From contig JBBDHG010000110.1 in the NCBI GenBank assembly GCA_037951165.1, positions 1,010,501 to 1,074,500 on the forward strand: 64,000 bases of DNA, given 5' to 3'. Below the pieces are notes generated by a model. The model saw only the letters and a list, made by a program, of their open reading frames with translations. It ran no database searches and had not been told where the DNA came from. Position 1 is the stretch's first letter; each line of letters starts with the position of its first letter. Made by a program: the position numbers and the translations under genes. Source of the DNA: Lophius americanus (Eukaryota; Chordata; Actinopteri; Lophiiformes; Lophiidae). This document shows positions 37,468 to 48,500 of this stretch, in pieces.

Positions 37468-38311
37468 TTAGACTCCAGATCAACGCGGGTAAGACCAAGA
37501 AACTGGTGGTGGACTTCCGAAGGCACACACCCCCCCACACACCGGTGAACATCCAGGGAATGGACATTGAGATGGTCACGTCCTACAAGTACCTTGGTGT
37601 TCACCTGAACAACAAACTGGACTGGACTCACAACTCAACGGCACTATATAAAAAGGGTCAGAGCCGACTGTATCTGCTGGGGAGACTGAGGTCTTTTGGA
37701 GTGCAGGGGGCGCTCCTGAAGACCTTCTTTGACTCTGCAGTCGCCTCAGCCATCTTTTATGGAGTGGTCTGCTGGGGCAGCAGCATCTCAGCTGCTGACA
37801 GGAGGAAACTGGACAAACTAATCAGGAAGGCCAGTTCGGTCCTGGGATGTCCTCTTGACTCGGTGCAGGAGGTGGGAGACAGGAGAATGATGGCCAAGCT
37901 GTCATCTCTCCGGGACAACGTCTCCCACCCCATGCAGGAAACCATCTCTGCACTGGAGAGCTCCTTCAGCGACAGGCTCCTTCACCCCAAGTGTGTGAAG
38001 GAGCGATATCGCCGATCGTTCCTTCCTGCAGCAGTCAGACTCCACAACCAGCACTGTTAGCAACACACACACACCTACACAACTACACACACACTCACAC
38101 ACACCTACACAACTACACACACACCTACACAACTACACACACACTAACACACACGCCTACCTCACTTGCACTTTGTTTCTGTACATTTAATTTAATTGCA
38201 CATTATGCCGTTATTCTTATTCTGTTATTGTTATTCTTACGCTGTAACATGCTCTGCTGCTGTAACATTGCAATTTCCCCATTGTGGGACTAATAAAGGT
38301 TATCTTTATCT
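37468..38311 (+). mobile_element. Maui/L2-like LINE 3' end inserted in another LINE
   Basis: Open frame 37506-38060 (184 codons), with MVTSYKYLGVHLNNKLDW near the start and later FFDSAVASAIFYGVVCWGSS, DRRKLDKLIRKASSVLGC and FLPAAVRLHNQHC. This is the terminal part of a fish non-LTR polymerase ORF. The 3' UTR holds a CA-rich minisatellite and ends 'aataaaggttatctttatct'. The frame is still fully open, so the insertion is relatively young. It is 5'-truncated and therefore immobile. Confidence 0.88.
38060..38155. repeat. CA-rich minisatellite
   Basis: Tandem variants of 'cacacacctacacaactaca' within the 3' UTR of the inserted LINE. Confidence 0.9.
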
Positions 38312-38365
38312 TTAGATCCAAATGTAAATTGCGTTATAAGTTAAATGTATTATTAATATCTATTA

Positions 38366-39596
38366 ATTTTGCTGTACAGATTGCATCTTCAATAAAGAAT
38401 GATATATAATATGCTGATGTGTGATGGTAACAATTTGCATTGTAACTAGTCAAGACGCTGGCATCAGTTTCCTCTGCTGATAGGATACTGCTACTGTAGG
38501 AACTCCACAGGGGATAGGTTGGTATAAAAAAAATTCAAAAAAATTGGTTTATTAAAAAGATAGATTTGTTTGGAGCATTCAAAAAATGTGTGAAGAACTA
38601 ATGTTCAGGTTGTCTTCCCCCTAGTTTTTTTTTTTAAATCCCAAAACTTAAAAAGTGTTGATTAAAAGAGAATTGTCTTTAATAACATGTTTTAAAATTG
38701 ACAGACTATAAAATAAAGTGGAAAATGTTAAAATTTAAATCCTAAGTAGGCCCTTTATCTTTGGATAAACAGTGTAAATTAGAGAATTTTATTTGGATTA
38801 ATTTGTGAAAAGCAAATAATTTCCCAAAATATTAATGTAGTTGCCCATTTAAGGGTTAAATTGCTAATACTAATTATACAATGGAAGCTATTGTCCAGTA
38901 TTCTATAAAAGCAGTGGTTAAGAATAAATATCCACATGTAAGAGATTAAAACTGTCACGTGTGAGCAGCTTTTTCTTAATTATTAATACTAATTTAACAT
39001 TAATTCCACATTACACTTAACATTGATGAAATAAGACTGGACAATACATTTGCATCCAGGTTTATTTTGAAATTCCCTACTCCCCCTGTACAAGAAAAAG
39101 AGGACTTTCCACAAAGGCAGCAGTGATCTGTCAGTGATAGTACTTTTCTAGGGAAGGGGAAAAAAAAAAACTTCAAATCACAGTGTCTTCTTATCTTCTT
39201 TTAAATACTTCTACTGCTGTCATCTTTGGCTGGGTTTCGGCAGACAGCCTTCTGTCAAACCACATTCCTAGGAAGCAAAGGTTTAAGCCAATGGAGCAGA
39301 ACTGTGGGCTTCACATTTTACAGTGCCAATGCAGGAATGTTCTGTACTGTATACCTCTTCTTCTTTAACATAAAAGAAAAAAAACAATACAAATTGAAAT
39401 AAAAATATCAAGCTGTTTGTGTTCACAACACAAACAAATATTACCGCCTGGGGAGATAGTGACAGTATGTCCAATTTCATAAAATTGTATAGACAAAAAA
39501 TAAATCTACAAAAATGGAGCTAGGTAAATATTAAACAACAGTAAACATGTTTTTGTTTTCTTCCTTTTTTTTTTTAAATTCTTCACTGTCGAACCT
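38366..39596 (-). other. Likely ubr5 3' UTR and flanking DNA
   Basis: AT-rich DNA directly downstream of the ubr5 stop codon. Several tttatt (AATAAA on the gene strand) candidates occur, for example near 39060. Extent not determinable. Confidence 0.4.
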
Positions 39597-42500
39597 CTAC
39601 ACAAAACCAAAATTCTTGGTCTTAATGGCTAACAAGAGTTTCTGTTTGAGAATCTGCTTTGAAGAATAGAGTGGCACGTAGAGACGTGAGATGCAGGTAT
39701 TGGCTGTTGGAAGGTGCTGGTCGTCTGGAGGCCGGATGGTGATGGAGGGCATTGGCTGGAAACCCTCCTCGCTGGCTGGAAGAGATGGGCTGGAGGTCCA
39801 GAAGTACACCTGAGGAGAAGAAATATAACTTTATATTTGCAATTGAGATATTTTGTAATGGTCAATTTTGTCCTGGGCATATTGTCGGTACATTCCTTTG
39901 TAGAATGGTCAGAACATCTGGAGGCAACCACATTATATCGTTAATTTGTGTGGATGGTTAAGTGAAGCTAGTGAGTACAGTTTGTTAAATATGCCCCAGA
40001 CCAGTTGCGGAACATTGGACCAGCAACGGCTTGCATTACGATTCAAGAAAATAAACAGAAAAATAATAAAAAGTTCTAGGATAATTACTATTACAGTAAT
40101 TGGAATGAGCTTTTTAAATGTCCTCATCCCTTCTGCACACACTCTCTAAGTGGACACCGTCATTGGCACACGCTGAAGAACGCAATTTGGGAGAATGACA
40201 TCTGTCTTCATGTTGGCAGGCATAGTTTTTTCATTCAAAGACAAACTGGGACATTGTGGATGCGGAGTGGACTGGACATTTTACGTAAAACATAAGGGGG
40301 CCTTTTAAAAGAATCAGGCTGGACCTGCTTGTCCCAAACAGTGTGAACCTGGCTTTGCAGTATGTAGAAACCGAGCATTGCGGGAAAGACTGGACATGAA
40401 AGGAAATAAACCCAGGGCCTCCATTGTTTCAGTGACTTTGGTGAGTTACAAGAAATCTATGTCATGCTTTGAAAATGTGCATGCACTTATCTAAACTATT
40501 TGTTGCTGTGTGTGGTGCATGTTTATTTACACACCGTTAAACCAGATTATAATACAAATGGACAGGTGAAGCAATAATAACTTTATTTTATTACAGTGTT
40601 AATTATCAGTGGGTGGGATATATTATGTAGAAAGTGAACATTTAGTCCTGAAGTGGATATATTTGGCAGGAATAACGATCTGACTGACTGACAAGAGAAA
40701 CTGTGATGAAAACATTGATGCTGGTTCTGATAGGAAGCTGTCAGAGATGTTTAAGCAACAAAAAGGGAGATTTCACAGTATTAAGCAAGTGGCTATACTG
40801 TCAACTGAGCACATTTGCCACCAAGCAAGAGTTCTATCAATATTATGCTGGTCCACGGTCCAAAAAATGTTAGGGACCCCCACTTCAGATTCACATAAGA
40901 GAAGAAAAAAAGATCAGATTTCTATTATCACCACCCCTAAAACTAGCACTACTTCTTATGGCTAATATAGAAATAAAAACCCCTTAAATCCCAAATTGTA
41001 ACTCAACAAACAAGGAGTTCAAGAACATTTTTATTTATTTACATTGTGTAATTATTTGAGAACAAAATGAGAAATTAAAAACCCACAGATACTAAATCAC
41101 ACCCAAAGTCGAAGTGATAAAAACTTCTCCTACTTTCTAGAATCAAGACAACTCATAATGTGACCTTATGATGAAACTCCATGTGACTGCTTGAGCAAAT
41201 CGTACAGCACTTCCTGTCTAACAATCGCCTGATTTTCATGTGCCTTTCTCCATTTGTTCTTGTGACCTTGCAGGCCAACCACATAGCACATCTTATCCAT
41301 TTATCCCCTCATCTCCATTTGCTTTATCCTTTTTTCCCTCATATTGCAATACTGAATGCCAAGGTTATAAATTGTTTGATCTCCAGATTGTCTTCTTCTC
41401 TTTCTGAAGAAGGCAAACAGCCGGAGCTTTGGCAGAAGTTAGAAAAAAAAAAACACCTAATAAATTGGTGACACTGATATTATGCAACTTGCACTAACTT
41501 TGTTTTATTTGCGCCACCATTTTTTGTTTCTATGTTCATTGGGATTATATTTTTTGGTAGAGAACAAACTAACACACGGGGGTAGACGCGGTCCACTTCT
41601 GCTATCCTACAACTCAGAATATGGTTCAGTAGTTTGTTTGGCCTCCACATTCCTGTATGAATCCCCATCTGGCATTCTCTCGATGAGACGGATGGAGTCC
41701 TGGGGGATATCCTTCCACACCTGTATCCGACTGTGGTTCTATTGGTGACATCGGATAAAGATACATAACGTCCCAGAAGTTCTCAGTTGGATTAAGGTGT
41801 ACGTGTGGAGCAGTCAATGGCATCAATACCTTCATCATCCAAGAACAGCCTGCACACTCTGTTCACGTGGAGGTGTGCATTGTCCTGCACCAGGAGGAGC
41901 ACCAGTGTCACTTGTCACCAGTGTCACACCTTTTGCTGGTACAGCAAAAGGTGTGACACCAGGTCTGAGGTTATCATCCTGGTACCCAACAGTGCTCATG
42001 GTACTGTTGGCTAGCACGTGCAGGTCTGTGTGACCCTCCATGGATAGGCCTCCACAGAGCATCACTGACCTACCAGCAAGGTGGTCATGTTGGATGATGT
42101 TACAGGCAGCATAATGTTCACCACGGCATCTCCAGTTCACATCCGAACTGGATCGTTCACATCTGTTACGAGCTCAATGTGAGCCTGCTCTCGTCAGCGA
42201 GAGAACAGGTCACCAATGGAGAAATTGAGGATCTAGCGTTCTCTGGCAAACGCAAATCAAGCTTCATGGAGCTGGGATGTGAGGACAGATTCCACTAGAG
42301 AACATGAAGCCCTCCTGCCAACCTCATGGAGTCTGTTTGTAACAGTTTGGTCAGAAACATACACACAAATAGGCCAATGGAGCTCACTCTGTGGGGCTGT
42401 TGAAACTAATTCACAATCGACGAGGCTTCCTAACTGGACAGATCGATATCCTAGAAGTTTGGTTGACTTGGTGTTGTACTGCAACGATTAAGTGTTCCCC

Positions 42501-45500
42501 CCAAAGTTTTGTCAAGAGTGTATATGAAAGTCAGGTGAAGCTAGTATGTATAGTTTGGGGAGATGTAGAAAGGCAGAGGGAGATATTGAAACATGCACTT
42601 TTTCCCTTTACTTTGAAGAGTAATTCTGAGAAAAGACTTACCAGATCTTGTCTCTCAGTCATGCTCATCTTCTCTACTATGGACCAGAACCAGCGTTTAA
42701 ACTGCAGAAGTTTGTCTGCATTTTCCCCTGTAGGAGGAAGTCTTTGATTACTATTTTACATGAAAAATGTACAACGGTAAATCTTTCAATCATACAGAAA
42801 ACTGAGCTAAGATAGATTGGAGGGAATGTGTAGAAGCAGATGAAAATATCCAAACAGGCAAAACTACCAGATTCATCATTGAAAGAAGTGAAGCTAATGA
42901 GCATCTGGACATTGACTTCTCCACAGCCGTTGACCAGAAGCCTGAAGTCCTCTGCCGTTAAGTCCTCCAGGGCGTTCTTAGGGAGCACATCGAGCAAACC
43001 CTTCCTCATTGCCTAGAAGAGACAAATGTCACGTCAACCGAGATTTCTAGTACATCACTACACACCATGTGTGTATCTGATAATCATCGACTGACTACAC
43101 ACCATGTGTGTATCTGATAATCATCAACTGACTACACACCATGTGTGTTCCTTTAATAGCACCACTGCACATCTGCACCTGGACAACTTTCGCACATCTC
43201 TAACTTGACTATTTTAATTTATATTATAAATGCCATTAGAGATCCAACTCTTTTTATCTTTATATATTTGAATGCACTTTATTGCATCTTAACTTTAATG
43301 TGTAATTTTTATTTAGAATATCTGTACACCGGAGCTGCTGCAACCACTAAATTTCCCCTTTTCGGGATTAATTAAGTTTTTCTATTCTATAATATGCAGC
43401 AATACAAAGTGAGGTGACAGATTATTGGTGTGTGTTTGTAAACTGATGCAGTTCAAAATTCTGTTTTGCAGCAAACTAAATACCTAAAAAGCATCGAGCA
43501 TCTTCAAGTGTTTTACTTACATGGAGCGGCTGCTCGGCCACCACCAGCATCCTGTGCTCGGCATACTTCCTCACGTACTCATAGACGTTGAGGGGGGTTA
43601 CCGGCATGTTGACCCCTCCAGACAGAAGCTCCACCTGAAACAGAACATTGTTAAGTATCAAGAAACACGGCATCACATGTTTTCATGTTAACATAAGTAT
43701 TTTCAATTGGGTGAAGAGTGCTTTCAGATTCTACTTTCAGAAGTTACAGAATTATAACAGAAAAACGGGCCTAAAAGTGGTTGATTCTCTTCAAAGATGG
43801 CTTTTTTCATTCCATCTGAGGATACACTGAATGAAACATATATAATACGTATATTGTTTTTAGACATGCTGCGTTTCTTTGGGTCCTTTATAAGTCTGAA
43901 TTTGCCTAGTGTGATCAAGGGAATTTACTGAAACTAATCTTTATTTTCACAGAAAACTGCATCAACGATACAATTTAATGTAATTTAGCATACCCTTTAC
44001 TCTGTACAGTATATCATTCTATTTTCTTTTATATTCATTGTTCTTAGGTACAAGTTAAGATTTTAATTTGGCTTTTGATGTTGGAATCAATCTTGATAAA
44101 ATGACAGTATACTTATTTACCTGTCCTGCCCCTTCCTCTTTGCAGAGGTCAATGGCAAAGGCCAGGTCCATGGCAGCAAACACTGCCTCAGCTTCACCCG
44201 CCTGAGAGTGGCGGATCAGTTGCCGCAGGCTTTCATACATGACCGGGTCAAAGAACGCAAAGTCATGCCAGTTCACCTGCAGCAACAAAGAAGATAAATT
44301 GACTCAGAAAATTAATTATGAAAAGCACAAATATGTCAGAGATTTACTGGGTTCAAAAAACAATTTTAAACCTACCTTCCTCCCGAGCAACACTTTGATG
44401 ACATGTCTGTTCAACGTAATTGGACAGAGTTCATTTTGAAGCAGACATAACCCCAGTATCCTGTGGAGAAAAGAATTTCATTAAAATGTAATTTGTACCT
44501 GACAATACAAACGAGACATACCATAATTCTTTTTTAAATGACCAGAGAAGGAAATTCCTTACCGGCCAATGTTACGGAAACAGTTAAGTCTGGCCTCCGT
44601 ATTCTTGCCGGGCCGAGGGGAATAGAAGCCTCGTTTCCCAGGCTGGTAGAATAGAGGAGCGTTGTCATCCCCATCGTCTGGGTCGTCCAGCTCCATGTCA
44701 ACCACACTGCGGGTTGACCCGTGACGCTTACGGTTTTCCTGCTGCTAAAAAGCGAGGCAGTTGCATGTTTAGAGGGTTTGCAGTGGACAGAGGCCTTTTA
44801 AGTCTCAAGGAAATATTAGTTGTTATGCCATACGAGACCCTATGTTACACCATTATTATTAACAGAATGGAAACAAGACTTACTTGTGCTTTCTCTGGAG
44901 CCTCCAGAAGACCTAGGTCCAAAATGCTGTCAGCACCATTTTCCCTGAGGGAGACAGAGGGTTTTATTGTTATCAGTTAATAAAACATGAGATTGCAATA
45001 AATTCTGCAAAAACAGATTTCATCCAATTTACAGTCTACTTGTACAGCATTGAGAGTGGGAACACAAGATATTCACTGTTGTAAATGAAGCTGATGATGT
45101 TTCATGTCTGATCAGAATACCTTCCGTGTGCAATAAGGAGCTCCATGGCTTCCTCCACTCTGGCTCTGAGAGAATCCTCACTAGCCAGAAGCAGCAACAG
45201 TTGGGCAGGAGACAGCTCCAGTAACATGCCAGTGATTTTACTGGCAAACGCCTGGGAAGAGAAACACACAGCTGTATTGAGTAGACAGACTGGTAGTCAT
45301 TCATTAAGTTTTACAGGGTTTTCTTTTTGTGCCCCTTTGAGAATTAATAGGTCACATAAAAGTTCTCTAAAATCCTGCTGTTGGAATATGTGACCTCAAT
45401 TTCATGCAAATGGTAGCAATTAATATACCTAAAGCTGTTCTTTCATGATTAAAAATAGAATTCCAATGAGAAGATTTATTACCGGTTGCATTGCATGTAC

Positions 45501-48500
45501 ACGTGGGTAGAGCCTTTCACCCAGGGCTTGTCTGTGTGCTGGCAGCGGGTCAGGCTCATCACTGGGGTTTCCCTCTGATGAAGGTCTGAAGGGCCTGGTG
45601 TCTATCGACAGCTGCCTCCTTGAGTCTCTGTACATCATACACACACACAAAAAGGTTCACCTCAGTTTTACAAACCACAAATAGTTTGGTTTGTAAAAAA
45701 AACAGAATATGAATTTATTAATCTGGAGTGCACCTGTCTCTGTCTCTCCGAGATCCTGTTCTAAGTCCTCCACTTCTTCTCTCTCTTTCCCGATCTCTGT
45801 TTCTCAAGCGTTGCATTAGATCTACAAAAGCAATGACGAAAGAACAAGAAGCGTAAAATTAAAGATTGCTCAATCAACTAAAAAATCTATATACTCTTTA
45901 ACAGTTTTAAGATTGCAAGGTTACATGGAATGTAAGACAAAGTTCATTAGTACGGTGTAGTTTCTATGTATTGTCATACTTGAATTGTAATCGTGATGAC
46001 ACGTACTGCTGGCCTGCATGCCCTTGCTGACACTCTGAACACAGTCTAGGTTGGGCAGCTTGTCGTTGGAGAGGAGTGCCAGGGCGATGGCTGTGTAGAA
46101 GCTACGAGCTACACCACTGCCCTCGCCAGGCTCATCCTTGAATGTGACCTTCACACGGTGCACCGCCATGGGTGTGGTTGTGCAGCGCCTGCCGAAATGT
46201 GTGTTTAGCTGACGCATGGTCTGCTGAATTAGCTGGTCTCGATCCCGATCCACCTCCAGGGCCAGATCCCGGGACTGCAGGTTCCTTAGCTTCTCCATCT
46301 CCCGGCGGAACTTTGACTCCTTTACTTCAAATCCACCCAATTCAGTGAGGATCTGAGATAAACAATAAACATAAAAAGATTATGGTCAGCATTCTGTCAG
46401 TCAAGATTACCTCCAACTATTTTTGAGATCAAGTGGTCGTAAGAGAGGGAAGTTCCGTTCCTATTTTGATCAATTTTGGGGGTGTGTGTAACGTTAAAAA
46501 GAGAATTCTTTGGACTTTATCGATACCCTTTCCACGACTCTTTAAAAAAAGAAAGAAAAGAAAGAAAAGAGGCCGTTGAAGAGAAAATTGCCGTGTTTGA
46601 TTTAAAATGGATATTCAAATAAACATACTGATCCAGGTTCAGCTCCAACATCCTCCATGAAAACACGGCCGAACAGCTCCAGCGACAGACGCCAGCGGCC
46701 AAGTAGCATGTCATGTGAAATCATCATTCCCATGAAACTACAGTGAGGTCTGGAAAACAAGGAACAAAAAGTTATCGTCCATCTTTTTTCATTACATATC
46801 AAGATAAAAAAATTGTAGATTAAAACATATTTCCTTCTTATGTAACCCCTAATTCTTTAATGCCAATGTCAGCGTTTGAATAATCTTTGCGAGTTGAGTC
46901 TATTTCTAGATGTTCTTGGCTTCCTTTTTGAATACTTAATCTTAACTCATATTGTAGATGCAAAGCAAACTGTGTGTGTGTACCAATCATGTTTACCCTA
47001 GCATTCCAGAAAGTATCTAGTAATATCCTATAACCAATCTTTTCAGTCTTTAGTGCATTGCCACTTGAGGGATCAAAGTATTGTTGCAACGATGCAGCAA
47101 CAGAATCAATTTTGTCGACTATGTAAGGACACTGATTTATGTGGAATTTGTCGAATTGTAGCACTTCCACAATGATGATGGTAGCTCCCATCTATGGAAA
47201 CATTACATTGATAGAATGTTATTGTTATAAAACATACCCGCTTGTCCCAAGTATAGTAATTATTTAAAAAGGGACCTAAAAAGGTTGTGCTCTGTCACTT
47301 ACACTTTGTAAAACGGAAATGATTTTTCAACCCTTTACTGGTATGAAAAAGAAAAGAAAAAACTTGCCAGACTCAGTGGCAATTAAGGGTAAAGAGTTTG
47401 GTACCTGAATGATGGGAGAGGGGGTCCGTCACTCTCAGTAAGGCCAATCTCAGCAAGCAAGCTGCTCTTCAGCTGGGCAGCGAGGTCATGAGGTGAAGGA
47501 CCTGCCTTTGAAGCCTCCAGCTCTTGCTCTGCCAGGGACTGAGTCCCAGTGCTCCTCTGGCCAGTTTCCATACTCATCACATTCTTCAGGTTGGCTGAGT
47601 AAGACATCTTAGTTGGCAGTATCTGTGTTAATGGGGTTCAGAGTACTTATTTAGTAATGAGAACAGATTTTTCAGATGATGATGGTATAATGATGAAAGA
47701 GTGGAAATGAGCCACAGAACACAGGCTATATTCTAACATCCACACTTGAATTTCAGCCTGTGCAAAAAGAGGATCCAAAATAGCCACAATATCCTGTTAT
47801 TATTTCTAATTTGCTCAAATGTAGGAAATAATGAGAAGGAAATTGGGAATACTGGATAGTTTACGCTGGTTTCTTTTCAAAAGTGAAGATATTTCAACAT
47901 TTCAATTGTGTTTTCTAACATGTGGATATCAAAACACAGCTGTGAGAGTGTGTGTCCAGTGAAGAGGTGTGGTATACCTGAGAGGGGGTGGGTAGAGAGG
48001 AGCCCATGTTTACCTCCAGGCAGTTCCGGTCCATGCTTGCCTCAGCCAGGCCTTTGGTTGCCATGTAGGAGGAAGAGTACAAGCCCTGTGATGGACGACC
48101 GAACAGATCCTCCTTCCTGGCGTTAGGCTGTCAGAGAAGAGGGGAAATCAAGTTGAACTAAAGACACAGTTATAAAATTGTATGAAAAGAAAAGATCATT
48201 TCGATTTAAAGGAGACACTGTACAGACTGAGTACAATTGTAACCTAAACTTTATTTTAGAACCAGCTTGCTTCTATTTGACGTTCAGATTACAGGGAGGA
48301 ATAACAACAAACATTTGCCTGAAAGATATCCTGAATAGCCAGAATATCCTGACAGATTGTAGAGTACACGTTTAGAAACTGTTTGGGTTTTTCGCATAAT
48401 GAATACATATCATTTGTCTGGCGACATTTCTTGAATAAGTTATTGCCAAGAGCTCAGCAAAATAAAAGGCTGCAAGACAGAAGCCAAATTGAACTGCCTT

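Larger units (their letters stand above)
36800..38365 (+). mobile_element. L2/CR1-like LINE, split by a second LINE
   Basis: Near 36840 the plus strand reads DPQLTFESHMKHM and then a stop. The frame 36943-37374 continues RDAEKLVHAFVSSRQDYCNA, ILMRVRKHEHITSVLHFLHW, CIHGNAPPYLKELLTPLTST and TMGDRAFCFAAPRLWNALPD: the C-terminal end of a fish L2/CR1 polymerase. Its tail starts at 37449 ('ccttgtagcactttgagatt'), breaks at about 37468, and resumes at about 38311 ('gatccaaatgtaaattgcgt'). Compare the unbroken tail at 27360-27425. Confidence 0.85.
39597..44744 (-). other. ubr5: ubr5 exons encoding the HECT catalytic domain
   Basis: Seven exons from 44563-44744 to 39597-39809 encode the HECT domain. 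Landmarks are APLFYQPGKRGFYSPRPGKN, FRNIGRILGLCLLQNELCPI, LTAEDFRLLVNGCGEVNVQM and the C-lobe THLPTANTCISRL-type motif. The catalytic cysteine codon is at 39693-39695. The reading frame ends in TKNFGFV. The last intron (39810-42641) is the longest of the region and carries a Tc1-like remnant. Confidence 0.93.

Noticed and set aside
37506..38060. 184-codon open frame as a possible host gene
   Set aside because: The translation is the C-terminus of a fish non-LTR polymerase, with a LINE 3' UTR after it.
41626..42140. Intronic minus-strand frames in ubr5 as extra exons
   Set aside because: They are pieces of a decayed Tc1-like transposase.
43058..43150. CRISPR-like repeat array
   Set aside because: The 37-bp units are directly tandem without spacers, in a vertebrate intron.
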